A DNA stretch of 15,386 bases, taken from Verrucomicrobiota bacterium (GTDB lineage: Bacteria; Verrucomicrobiota; Verrucomicrobiia; Limisphaerales; J093). Positions 6,899 to 14,403 of this stretch are shown one piece after another. The number at the start of each line of letters is the position of its first letter. Position 1 is the stretch's first letter. The notes under the pieces are model-generated. The model was given only the letters and a program-made list of their open reading frames with translations. It did not search any database and was not told the DNA's origin. The translations under genes were made by a program, and so were the position numbers. The stretch lies in NCBI GenBank assembly GCA_029907285.1, contig JARYMD010000053.1:1-15386 (forward strand). The letters are read 5' to 3'.

Positions 6899-8273
6899 GT
6901 TGACCTGCGGTTGCCAGCTCGCGTTTGGTGAAAATGCTCATTCCGAGCGCGGCAAACAAACCGCCCATCACCACAACAATCTGCAAAATGGCGCGAATCA
7001 ACTGCCACCATGATATGCTGCGACCGGTGCTGAGTGAATCGATTGGCGAAAAGCCTCGCACCATGTTCACTACTCCAAGCAAACCCTTGAATACAAGAAC
7101 GGTCGCAGTGTCAAAAACCGTCGGTTCATCTGCCATGCCAGTGTCCGGGTTCACGCTCAGTATTGTTCCCTGTTCGATTATTGTCTTCATCGTGCCAGTC
7201 GAAAACGCCACAACAAGCAGCCCCAAAGAAACAAATGCGGCCACGGGGAAGGACAGAAAACTGGATGCGGCCAGGCCCAAAGCAGCCAGCAACGCCATCC
7301 AACAGAAAACTATTGCCACGCCGCGGAAGTAGTTGAGCGCGAATCCGCCCTCCCGGTACAGAACCTCAAAACCGTCTTCGAGCGGAAACAAAACCGCAGT
7401 GTCGTTTGGGTTCGTGAACTCGACGGTCAGGATGCCGCGGTCGTCGAACAGATTCGCCGGGATTGAACACTCATGAAACGTTTCCGGCGCCTGGCTGAGC
7501 ACAGCCCTTGCGCGCCGCGGCGACTCTGGCGGGCCTGCCTCCCAAATGGCGGTAAGCGTCCCGCTCGGCGGTTTTTCGGCGGCGAAAAACTTGATTCGCA
7601 GAAACATGGGCTTGTCGCGCAGCAATTGTTTGGCCAAACCGACATTCACCTGCCATCTCCGGGTCATGCCTGGCGGGACAACCTGCAATCTGGCTTTGAG
7701 CTGTTCGCGCAACAGCCTCCGCAGCTCGGCGGGCGGCATTCTGGCGAGGGCTTCGTTCGACTTTATTCGCTCGGCCATCAGCCGTTCAACCGTGGGCTCA
7801 AGGTCGGGCATCGGCTCACGCAAAGAACCCCGAGCAACAAAAATCTCCTGATTCAGCACTTCTCTTTGTTCTGGCGGGAGCTTCTTGGCACGCCATTGGA
7901 GCTGGACATAAACTGCGCCTGTCGATATCGCCAGCATGAGCGCGTTTAAGAAAAGAATCCCCAGCCACTTGCCAAGCCAGATTTGCCATCGAGCAACGGG
8001 TTTCACCGCCACGACCTGGATTTGGCATTCCTCGATTTCACGTGCCAGTGTGCCGCACGCCAGCCAGAGAGTCGTCAGCCCCAGCACTGCAGTGATAAGC
8101 CCGAGGTTGTATGTCAAAACAATTTGCGTCAGACCGCGCGCCGTGCCGTCGTCCTTGATCACCGCCGGCAACAGCAGTACCGCCCCAAGCAGAAGAGTGA
8201 GCAGGACGGGCACGAGCCGGAACCGAAAGGCGGCCTTGAACGTCAAACGTGCTATGGCGACCAAAGCTTGCAT
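6891..8273 (-). CDS. ABC-2 type transporter permease
   Basis: A 460-residue integral membrane protein starting at an ATG. Membrane segments lie near residues 16-37 (RFRLVPVLLTLLLGAVLLLPAV), 48-73 and 96-123. After a large extracytoplasmic region of about 190 residues come segments near 313-360 (FCWMALLAALGLAASSFL, FPVAAFVSLGLLVVAFS) and 424-447 (ILQIVVVMGGLFAALGMSIF). The motif LARE-IEECQIQVVAVKPVARWQIWLGKW, a cytoplasmic loop after the second segment, is typical of NosY-type ABC-2 permeases and is where the ATPase docks. The gene starts 39 bp after the ATPase stop and overlaps the next gene. The big central domain (about 125-310), with a jelly-roll-like strand pattern, is larger than in drug-export permeases and may bind substrate or a partner. 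The substrate is unknown. Confidence 0.88.
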   Translation of the reverse strand: MQALVAIARLTFKAAFRFRLVPVLLTLLLGAVLLLPAVIKDDGTARGLTQIVLTYNLGLITAVLGLTTLWLACGTLAREIEECQIQVVAVKPVARWQIWLGKWLGILFLNALMLAISTGAVYVQLQWRAKKLPPEQREVLNQEIFVARGSLREPMPDLEPTVERLMAERIKSNEALARMPPAELRRLLREQLKARLQVVPPGMTRRWQVNVGLAKQLLRDKPMFLRIKFFAAEKPPSGTLTAIWEAGPPESPRRARAVLSQAPETFHECSIPANLFDDRGILTVEFTNPNDTAVLFPLEDGFEVLYREGGFALNYFRGVAIVFCWMALLAALGLAASSFLSFPVAAFVSLGLLVVAFSTGTMKTIIEQGTILSVNPDTGMADEPTVFDTATVLVFKGLLGVVNMVRGFSPIDSLSTGRSISWWQLIRAILQIVVVMGGLFAALGMSIFTKRELATAGQRG

Positions 8274-8312
8274 GTCAAACCGTGGTTTCCGTTGGTTGGA
8301 ATCTGTCCGGTC

Positions 8313-9530
8313 TCATGACTTGTCGCCGAGAAGACCGGAAAGTTTCTTGTCCGCCTGCTCCAACACGTCTTCAGGCGGAGGCGTTTCAACCCGCGGCGAA
8401 GGCGCCGGTTCCTTCCTGGCCTCGGCAAGCGCGTCGAGTTTGGCAGAATCGATTTTCTCCGTCGGCGCCACCGCAGCAACCTGCGGCTCGGGTTTCTTCT
8501 CTGGCAAGGTCAACCGCTCGAGCACACGCTCGGCAGCGCTCGGTCCTTCGGCTTCGCCTCGCAAGTATGCAGCCACACGATGACCGGAAGTTGCGCCTGA
8601 GGTTGTTTCGCTTTGTTTCGCGCGTTCGACCACGCTGAGGAAATAGCTTTCAAGGTTCTGCGTTGGCGTATCCACCTCCAGCTTCCCGTCCCCAACTTCC
8701 TCGCGTATCATGTCCAGAACACGTTTCATTGTCTCACGCGAGAGTATCGGCGTGGTGATTCGAATCGCATCAGGCGTTGCCAGCAGTTCTTTTAATGTAC
8801 CGATGGCCTGGATGCGGCCGCCGTAGTAGATGACGACTCGATCACACACGTCTTCGACATCGGCAAGGAGATGGCTGCTGAGAATGACGGTCTTGCCACG
8901 GCGCGCAAGGGCCAACATAAGGTCTTTGACCTCCCGGCAACCAATCGGGTCGAGCCCCGAGGTTGGCTCGTCCAACAAAACAAGGTCCGGGTCGTTGATC
9001 AGCGCCTGTGCCAGACCGATCCTGCGCTGCATGCCCTTGGAAAACTCGCCTATGGTGCGTCGGCGGACTTCGGCAAGGCCGACCATCTCGAGCAGCTGCT
9101 CGATTCTCTTGCGCCGCTCCTTGTTTGGCAAATGGAACAAATTGCCAAAAAAATCGAGTGTCTCGGCCGAATCCAGATAACGATACAAGTACGATTCCTC
9201 GGGAAGATACCCAATGCGCTGTTTTGTTGCCACGTGCCTCGGCGAATGCCCGAACACTTCAATGATCCCTTTGGTCGGATAAAGCAGCCCGAGGATCATC
9301 TTGACGGTTGTGGATTTGCCCGAACCGTTTGGCCCAAGCAGCCCAAATACCTCGCCGCGACGAACATCAAAGCTCACATTGTCCACAGCCCGCGCTTTCG
9401 GGCGTCCCCAGAAATCCTTGAAAATCTTGGTAAGCCCGCGCACAGACACGACGATATCGTCACTGACACGCTGCTCTTGCGCGCTGCTTGTCGCGCTCGA
9501 TGTCACATTCTTTGTTTCAATTGCAACCAT
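8313..9530 (-). CDS. ABC transporter ATP-binding protein (CcmA/NatA type)
   Basis: I chose the ATG at 9530 (MVAIETKNV), giving 405 residues; it has GGAAG eight bases upstream. The open frame extends to a TTG at 9617 but without family sequence. Visible motifs: Walker A GPNGSGKST (66-74), a Q-loop of the YLPEE type with Glu, signature FSKGMQRR (163-170), Walker B LVLLDEP (183-189) with SGLDP, and the switch histidine in ILSSH (220). The order and variants match the CcmA/NatA group, which pairs with ABC-2 permeases, and the permease gene follows 39 bp downstream. Unusually, about 115 residues follow the nucleotide-binding domain: a small alpha/beta part (about 255-300) and a charged, Pro/Glu-rich tail ending in a helix (EDVLEQADKKLSGLLGDKS). 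It is the first gene of the three-gene operon; its promoter should lie in 9531-9858 but I cannot point to it. Confidence 0.92.
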   Translation of the reverse strand: MVAIETKNVTSSATSSAQEQRVSDDIVVSVRGLTKIFKDFWGRPKARAVDNVSFDVRRGEVFGLLGPNGSGKSTTVKMILGLLYPTKGIIEVFGHSPRHVATKQRIGYLPEESYLYRYLDSAETLDFFGNLFHLPNKERRKRIEQLLEMVGLAEVRRRTIGEFSKGMQRRIGLAQALINDPDLVLLDEPTSGLDPIGCREVKDLMLALARRGKTVILSSHLLADVEDVCDRVVIYYGGRIQAIGTLKELLATPDAIRITTPILSRETMKRVLDMIREEVGDGKLEVDTPTQNLESYFLSVVERAKQSETTSGATSGHRVAAYLRGEAEGPSAAERVLERLTLPEKKPEPQVAAVAPTEKIDSAKLDALAEARKEPAPSPRVETPPPEDVLEQADKKLSGLLGDKS

Positions 9531-9858
9531 GACCGTAACTTCCGCCAAAGACAGGCCTTTGCGAATCTGCCGTTCATCAGCAGTGCGGTATCCAAGATAC
9601 TTTGCTGCTGTTGTCAAGGCAAACGGCTATTTACCCCCTACGCCCCCGAAAAACCAGACATGCCAAGGCTTTCAGGATCGCCAAAGAGGAGAACCGCAGA
9701 CATCTTCAAACTAGCAAGCACATCCTGCTTCGACAACTGCGCGTCTTGCAGCACACTTCATCATGCGCCGAAATCCATGGGTTTTCCCCCCCATTCTCTG
9801 AACGCCGCCATATCAAAGCCCTCGCGGTCCCTCGCAAGTCGAAAACAAGACGCAAAAC
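9531..9858. other. Intergenic, nothing recognised
   Basis: This 328-bp gap lies between the ATPase start and the zinc-ribbon remnant. It is more T/C-rich with poly-C runs. I see no open frame with family features, no hairpin with a T-run and no convincing promoter. It must contain the operon promoter for the minus strand, and perhaps the eroded 5' part of the remnant. Confidence 0.4.
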
Positions 9859-10101
9859 CATTGCAGGTGCAAACGCTGCGGCATGCTACGCCAGTCCGAC
9901 CATGATTGAGACGGTTGTGTGTGCCGGGTGTGCGGAAAAACCAACCATGCGTGGGTCGAGGGCGTCTGCAAAGCCTGCGGTGCAACCTGCACGCATCCTG
10001 AACTGGCGGAACTCGGTGCCGAAGGTGTCGATGGCTCCACAGCACACGTCAGCCGGTTTCATGTTTGCCCAACGTGTGGCGCCAGAGTAGCTCTCAAATG
10101 A
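9859..10101 (+). pseudogene. Cysteine-rich zinc-ribbon protein, interrupted by an in-frame TGA
   Basis: Frame 1 reads HCRCKRCGMLRQSDHD, then TGA (9907-9909), then DGCVCRVCGKTNHAW, VCKACGATCTH and finally CPTCGARVALK before a TGA at 10099. The two CxCxxCG blocks are 18 codons apart. The stop falls where the second unit has Trp (H-D-stop-D-G-C against H-A-W-V-E-G-V-C), so one change, TGG to TGA, would explain it. Proteins with repeats such as HDWxGCxCxxCGKTR are familiar as small zinc-binding repeat proteins of unknown role. No start codon is found for the upstream part: the frame is open only back to a TGA at 9799 and has no ATG before the cysteines. A short 60-codon product from the GTG at 9919 is possible but would lack the first unit. 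Confidence 0.6.
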
Positions 10102-10131
10102 GAATTCCAACCCGAAAATCGTCGCCGGCCA

Positions 10132-10184
10132 CCCCCTCGGATTCACCCTTTCCTTCAGCCCGGTGAGATTTCCGCGTTACGCGG
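10132..10184. repeat. Dispersed ~50-bp repeat with CCGCG-TTA-CGCGG end
   Basis: CCTTCAGCCCGGTGAGATTT followed by CCG is identical to 14305-14327, and the preceding bases (CTCGG-TTCACCC-TTCCTTC pattern) also match, over about 50 bp. This copy ends in a 5-bp hairpin (10172-10184) followed by CTTTTG. That could serve as a weak terminator for plus-strand transcription of the zinc-ribbon remnant. Confidence 0.6.
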
Positions 10185-10253
10185 CTTTTGCCTTGGCGTG
10201 CGCGGCGCCAACGGCACAGAAAGATCGCAATGCGGAGGCACTGAAGCACCCTG

Positions 10254-10381
10254 GGCAGAAAAACTCGGGGCAGAACCAAGTTGGGCAGAAACATTGTCCG
10301 GCGAACAAGCCGATGTTCTGCCACTGCGGCGAACATCCATCTCCAACTTCATTTTTCTGCCGCCAATTTTTCTGCCGCCGC
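10254..10381. repeat. 15-bp-period GGCAGAAA array in inverted orientation
   Basis: GGCAGAA occurs at 10254, 10269 and 10284, exactly 15 bp apart. Its reverse complement, TTCTGCC, occurs twice more with CTGCC starting at 10357 and 10372, again 15 bp apart. The two sets face each other around a central hairpin (GATGTTC at 10312-10318 with GAACATC at 10331-10337). The last reverse unit ends one base before the stop codon of the sigma factor gene. Minus-strand ORFs through it (GGRKIGGRKM, RRQKNWRQKN) are repeat artefacts. Confidence 0.7.
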
Positions 10382-10990
10382 TCATTCATTTTCGGGCCAG
10401 TTTCCGTGGCTCAAATAGGGTTTGAGCCTGGCCTTGAGCGTCTCACGGGCTCTGTGGATGAGCGACTTGGTTGCCGACACGGACCGGCCAAGCACGCGAG
10501 CGATCTCCTCGTATGAAAGCTCCTCTTCGCGGCACAATAACAGTGCGATTCGTTGTTTGGCTGGCAAGGCACGGATGGCTTCTTCGACCTTGCTTTCCAA
10601 CTCGTTCTTGAGCAACAAGTCACTCGGATCACGATGGCGGATGTCTGCCACCTGGCGGGCCGCATCGCCATCGCCAGCGGCATCCTGTTGATCGAGAGAC
10701 TCGGCAGGATGACGCGCTCTGCGGCGGATTTCGTTCAGGCAAAGATTGCGCGCAATCGTGAAAAGCCATGTCGAGAACTTCGCCGACGGTTTGTATCGGT
10801 GAGCTGACTTGTGGACCTGTACGAAGACGTTCTGGGCAAGGTCTTCGGCTTCTGTCGGGTCCGGCAGCGCACGGTAAACGAGGTTCATGACAGGCTGTTT
10901 GTACTTTTCCACCAGAACGGCAAAAGCCTCCATGTCGCCGCGTTTGACGCGGAGCATCAGTTCTGTGTCTGGGTCATGGCCGGCGCCCAT
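10382..10990 (-). CDS. ECF-type RNA polymerase sigma factor
   Basis: From the ATG at 10990 this is 202 residues (MGAGHDPDTELMLRVKRGD), the usual size for the family. An in-frame TTG at 11026 would add 12 residues of no family character, so I prefer the ATG; neither has a strong ribosome site. Sigma region 2 is clear: FAVLVEKYKQPVMNLVYR, then AEDLAQNVFVQVHKS for core binding, and FSTWLFTIARNLCLNEIRRR for -10 recognition. Region 4 is clear too: ALPAKQRIALLLCREEELSYEEIARVLG, then SVSATKSLIHRARETLKARL, the -35 helix-turn-helix. Such factors are normally held by an anti-sigma encoded just downstream, but downstream here lies only the 15-bp repeat array. It is divergent from rseP, whose E. coli relative destroys an anti-sigma. 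That suggests a link but does not prove one. Confidence 0.93.
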   Translation of the reverse strand: MGAGHDPDTELMLRVKRGDMEAFAVLVEKYKQPVMNLVYRALPDPTEAEDLAQNVFVQVHKSAHRYKPSAKFSTWLFTIARNLCLNEIRRRARHPAESLDQQDAAGDGDAARQVADIRHRDPSDLLLKNELESKVEEAIRALPAKQRIALLLCREEELSYEEIARVLGRSVSATKSLIHRARETLKARLKPYLSHGNWPENE

Positions 10991-11092
10991 CGCGTGGCAC
11001 TCTATCAAACAGCTCAAGCCGAACAAGGTTGCAGAGTTTGGGGGTGCAGGCTAGTTTGTGCGCACGCCGTGATTGGATTGCGGCTTGTTTGA

Positions 11093-12502
11093 ATGGAAAA
11101 CCTGTTGAATCATGTTTTTATTGGCATTGCGGTGCTGTTCATGTTCAGCGCCTCGATATTCGTGCACGAATTTGGGCATTTTCTTGTTGCGCGCCGGCGC
11201 CGCATGAAGATTGAAGAGTTCGCGATCGGCTGCGGCCCGAAGATTTTCAGCCGCACGCGGAATGGCATACTGTACTCCTTGCGGGCATCGCCCATACCGA
11301 TCGGCGGGTTCGTCAAACTTCCGCAGATGGTGACCTCAGAAGCAGTCGAGGGCAAGAGCGAACCGGTCCCTCCTGCGCCGCCGTTGTCGAAGATACTTGT
11401 GGCTTTCGCAGGGCCGCTGATGAACGCGATATTCGCTTTCGCCGTGGCGACCGTAATCTACTTTGTCGGTTTGCCGGTCCTTGTGAACCCCTCGGTAATC
11501 GGGCACGTCGATCCGGAGTCGTCTGAAGGCAAAACGGGGATTCGCCAGGGCGACAAAATCGTCGCAATCAATGGCAAGCCGGTCAGTTCGTGGGAGGAAG
11601 TCAACACAATCACTGCGTTGGCGCCGACAAATGTTTTCCAGGTAACGATTGAACGCGATGGTGCAACGACAAATTACGTCCTCACCGCGCGCGCGCATGA
11701 AAGCGTCGGCCTGAAGTGGCTGAACCTCGACCCTTACCAGCGGCCGGTGGTCGGTGCGGTCGAACCCGGCATGCCAGCCGAGCAGGCCGGACTGAAGAAG
11801 GGTGATCATTTCTTGTCTTTTGACGGCGTGCCGGTGATAAGCCAGGAACACCTGATCGAGTTGGTCAAGAAAAGCGAAGGCAAACTGAGCGAAGTCGTTG
11901 TCGAACGCGAAGGTCAAAGGCTGACACTTCATGTCACTCCCAAGTACGATCCCAAGACGCAGCGGGGACGGATGGGGATCGTTTTTGCCGGCGGCGTTTA
12001 CCAGGTGGTGCGGCCCGGCCCGCTCCCATGGGAGCAGTTCGCATCGGTCTGGAACAAGACGATCGGCGCTTTGGTGGCCGTCATGCACTCGAGCAAGACC
12101 GGGGTCCGTGCGAGCGATTTCAGCGGTCCGGTTGGCATTTTGGCCGCCATGGCCGTGGAAACCAAAACGGATTACAGGCTGGCTTTGAAGTTTCTTGTCC
12201 TTTTGAATGTCAGCCTTGCATTTCTGAATCTCCTGCCGGTCCCGGTGCTTGATGGCGGCCACATTTTGTTGGCGGTGATCGAGGCATTATGGCGCCGCCA
12301 GCTCAACCCGCGAATAGTTGAATACGCCACGAACGTTTTCGGCATTCTCATAATATCCTTCGTCTTGTACGTGACATTTTTCGATTTCAGGCGGCTGCCG
12401 TTGCTCAAGGCAATGTTCGACCGCGACGTCCACGTCCAGGAAGCCGCCACCCCGCCGTCGGGACTCTCAACAAACCCAGCACCTGCTGAATCTGTCCGGT
12501 GA
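11093..12502 (+). CDS. rseP: RseP-type site-2 zinc metalloprotease
   Basis: A 469-residue intramembrane protease starting at an ATG. The first membrane helix holds the zinc motif HEFGH (residues 25-29), and the third ligand is in LNLLPVPVLDGG with Asp at 387. Two PDZ domains lie between, about 136-205 (DPESSEGKTGIRQGDKIVAINGKPV) and 219-290 (VEPGMPAEQAGLKKGDHFLSFDGVPV), both with the GxxxGD carboxylate-binding pattern. This is the RseP/MmpA layout. In E. coli the protein cuts anti-sigma RseA within the membrane and clears signal peptides. It is slightly longer than the E. coli enzyme because of a short, non-conserved C-terminal tail. It is followed with a GTGA overlap by ispG. In many bacteria dxr lies just before rseP; here that place is taken by a divergent sigma factor gene. 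Confidence 0.95.
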   Translation: MENLLNHVFIGIAVLFMFSASIFVHEFGHFLVARRRRMKIEEFAIGCGPKIFSRTRNGILYSLRASPIPIGGFVKLPQMVTSEAVEGKSEPVPPAPPLSKILVAFAGPLMNAIFAFAVATVIYFVGLPVLVNPSVIGHVDPESSEGKTGIRQGDKIVAINGKPVSSWEEVNTITALAPTNVFQVTIERDGATTNYVLTARAHESVGLKWLNLDPYQRPVVGAVEPGMPAEQAGLKKGDHFLSFDGVPVISQEHLIELVKKSEGKLSEVVVEREGQRLTLHVTPKYDPKTQRGRMGIVFAGGVYQVVRPGPLPWEQFASVWNKTIGALVAVMHSSKTGVRASDFSGPVGILAAMAVETKTDYRLALKFLVLLNVSLAFLNLLPVPVLDGGHILLAVIEALWRRQLNPRIVEYATNVFGILIISFVLYVTFFDFRRLPLLKAMFDRDVHVQEAATPPSGLSTNPAPAESVR

Positions 12503-14265
12503 ACCAAATGCGCTTCTGCGCCTCGTTGTACAGATACACTCGCAGAAAAACACGCGCCGTTGCAGTGGGCGACCCCGCCCACGGCGGTGTCATAATCGGC
12601 GGCGATCACCCCATCGTGAAGCAATCGATGATCACCGCCGACACGGCTGACACCGAAGCGTGCGCCAAGCAAACCCTCGAGCTCGCCGCTGTCGGATGCG
12701 AGCTTGTCCGCATCACGGTTCCCACCGTGAGCGACGCAGCCAACCTGCGCGCGATTGCGGAGCGGGTGCGGAAACAAGGATGCCTTGTCCCGTTGGTCGC
12801 TGATGTCCACTTCAAACCCGAAGCAGCCTTCGAGGCAGCGCGCTGGGTCGAAAAAATCAGGATCAACCCGGGGAACTACGCCGATTCAAAGAAGTTTGCC
12901 GTCAAATCGTACTCGGACGAACAATACGCGGCCGAGCTGGCGCGAATCGAACAGAAATTCGCGCCGCTGGTCGATTTCTGCCGTGAACACCGCCGCGCAA
13001 TGCGAATCGGTGTCAACCACGGATCGCTCAGCGACCGAATCATGAATCGGTACGGCGACACGCCCGCGGGCATGGTCGAAAGCGCGATTGAATTCGCCCA
13101 AATAGCGCGCAAACGCGGCTACCACGACATCGTGTTCTCAATGAAATCGTCGAATCCGAAGGTCACGATTGCGTGCTGCCGGCTTCTTGTTGCCCGCCTC
13201 GAGCAACTGGGTGAAGATTGGAATTACCCTGTGCACCTCGGTGTGACCGAGGCCGGCGAAGGCGAAGACGGACGCATCAAGAGCGCCATCGGGATCGGAT
13301 CGTTGCTCTGTGACGGCATTGGCGACACCATCCGCGTTTCGCTCACTGAAGATTCGACGCACGAGATTCCGGTTTGCCGGGATTTGCTCGCGCAAATCCC
13401 TGCGCTGGTTAACACGACCCCGGTCGAGGAGCTGCCGGCCCCGTTCGATCCTTTCTCCTATGAACGAAGGTTGTCATCGGAAGTGCCACTGGCACCAGGA
13501 GTGGTCTGTGGCAAACAGCAGCCAGTCAGAGTCGTCCTGACGCGTGAGACATGGACAAAGCTCGGGTCCAACCCCGAACCTTCACCCGGTGTCCGCGCCG
13601 AAGCCGTTTACGAGAATCTCAATGTGCGTGAACTTGACCCGCGACGCGATTTTTCAATTGAGAACGATGCCGAATTGGTCACGGTGCGGGACGGTCTTGA
13701 CATTCCACCAATAACCGCTTTCAAGCTCCTTGCGGCGCGCCTTGCACGCCAGGGCAAACAAAACCCCATCCTCCTCAAAGACTGCCTCGGAGCTCCACAA
13801 CACCCGATGTCGTCTCAAGCAGCTCTGCTCCGGTCGTCTGTTGTGCTCGGGAGCCTTCTGGCCGATGGCATTGGCGATGCGATCCTCGTCCGCTGCGAAC
13901 CCGGCCCGGAGAGGTCGCTTCATCTGGCCTACAACATTTTGCAGGCTGCAGGCTGCCGTTTCACCAAGGCGGATTACGTGGCCTGTCCGTCATGTGGCAG
14001 AACGCTGTTTGACCTGCAATCTGTCATTGCCAGAATCAAGGCGCGGACCGCTCACCTCAAAGGCGTGCGCATTGCCATCATGGGATGCATCGTCAACGGG
14101 CCGGGCGAGATGGCAGACGCCGACTTCGGTTACGTCGGAGGCGCGCCAGGCAAGGTCAACCTTTATGTGGGAAAAAAGCCGGTGAAATTCAACATCCCGG
14201 AAACCGAAGCTGTGGACAGGCTGGTTGACCTGATAAAAGAACACGGTCGTTGGACCGATCCATAG
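12499..14265 (+). CDS. ispG: (E)-4-hydroxy-3-methylbut-2-enyl-diphosphate synthase, long form
   Basis: IspG (GcpE) converts methylerythritol cyclodiphosphate to HMBPP, the second-last step of the MEP isoprenoid pathway, using a 4Fe-4S cluster in the cytoplasm. At 588 residues it is the long form with an inserted domain, as in chlamydiae, Bacteroidetes and plants; the E. coli enzyme has about 370. Motifs: SLYRYTRRKTRAVAVGD at the start, VADVHFKPEAAFEAA, RINPGNY, VNHGSLSDR, VTEAGEGEDGRIKSAIGIGSL. The cluster ligands C496, C499 (CPSCGR), C530 and E537 (GCIVNGPGE) are present. The GTG at 12499 overlaps the rseP stop. The ATG at 12508, with GGTGA five bases before it, is an equally good or better start (585 residues). 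The TAG stop lies inside a 19-bp inverted repeat. Confidence 0.96.
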   Translation: MNQMRFCASLYRYTRRKTRAVAVGDPAHGGVIIGGDHPIVKQSMITADTADTEACAKQTLELAAVGCELVRITVPTVSDAANLRAIAERVRKQGCLVPLVADVHFKPEAAFEAARWVEKIRINPGNYADSKKFAVKSYSDEQYAAELARIEQKFAPLVDFCREHRRAMRIGVNHGSLSDRIMNRYGDTPAGMVESAIEFAQIARKRGYHDIVFSMKSSNPKVTIACCRLLVARLEQLGEDWNYPVHLGVTEAGEGEDGRIKSAIGIGSLLCDGIGDTIRVSLTEDSTHEIPVCRDLLAQIPALVNTTPVEELPAPFDPFSYERRLSSEVPLAPGVVCGKQQPVRVVLTRETWTKLGSNPEPSPGVRAEAVYENLNVRELDPRRDFSIENDAELVTVRDGLDIPPITAFKLLAARLARQGKQNPILLKDCLGAPQHPMSSQAALLRSSVVLGSLLADGIGDAILVRCEPGPERSLHLAYNILQAAGCRFTKADYVACPSCGRTLFDLQSVIARIKARTAHLKGVRIAIMGCIVNGPGEMADADFGYVGGAPGKVNLYVGKKPVKFNIPETEAVDRLVDLIKEHGRWTDP

Positions 14266-14331
14266 CCCGGAAATCTCACCGGCCGCCACTCGGGTTCACC
14301 CATTCCTTCAGCCCGGTGAGATTTCCGGGCT
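14264..14331. repeat. Perfect 19-bp inverted repeat over the ispG stop codon
   Basis: AGCCCGGAAATCTCACCGG at 14264-14282 is exactly complementary to 14313-14331, with a 30-base loop. The left arm begins at the second base of the ispG TAG. No T-run follows, so classic intrinsic termination is unlikely, although such a stem would protect or slow the 3' end of the mRNA. The loop plus right arm matches the repeat at 10132-10184, so this is a member of a dispersed family. A second small hairpin (GAGGC-AGA-GCCTC) is at 14370-14382. Confidence 0.8.
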
Positions 14332-14403
14332 GGAGTCGGGCATTATGGCGCCGCATGGCCCGCCGGTCTGAGGCAGAGCCTCGCTGAGAAGGCGAAGGCC
14401 ATT

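Noticed and set aside
8871..9905. 344-codon open frame on the plus strand
   Set aside because: Antisense to the ABC ATPase, whose Walker and signature motifs are unmistakable. The shadow protein has no recognisable features.
10094..10389. Small minus-strand ORFs starting ATGA/ATGAATGA at the sigma factor stop, in the place of an anti-sigma gene
   Set aside because: Position is tempting (translational coupling), but the peptides (RRQKNWRQKN, GGRKIGGRKM) are translations of the 15-bp repeats. They lack a zinc-binding HxxxCxxC motif or membrane helix.
11029..11057. Possible promoter TTGCAG - 17 bp - TAGTTT for rseP
   Set aside because: Spacing is ideal but each box matches only about half of the consensus; a match of this quality is expected by chance.
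11336..12262. 308-codon open frame on the minus strand
   Set aside because: Antisense to rseP across both PDZ domains; the rseP frame is clearly the coding one.
14313..14331. Intrinsic terminator for ispG at the 19-bp inverted repeat
   Set aside because: The stem is strong but the loop is 30 bases and no T-run follows, so I list it as a repeat only.
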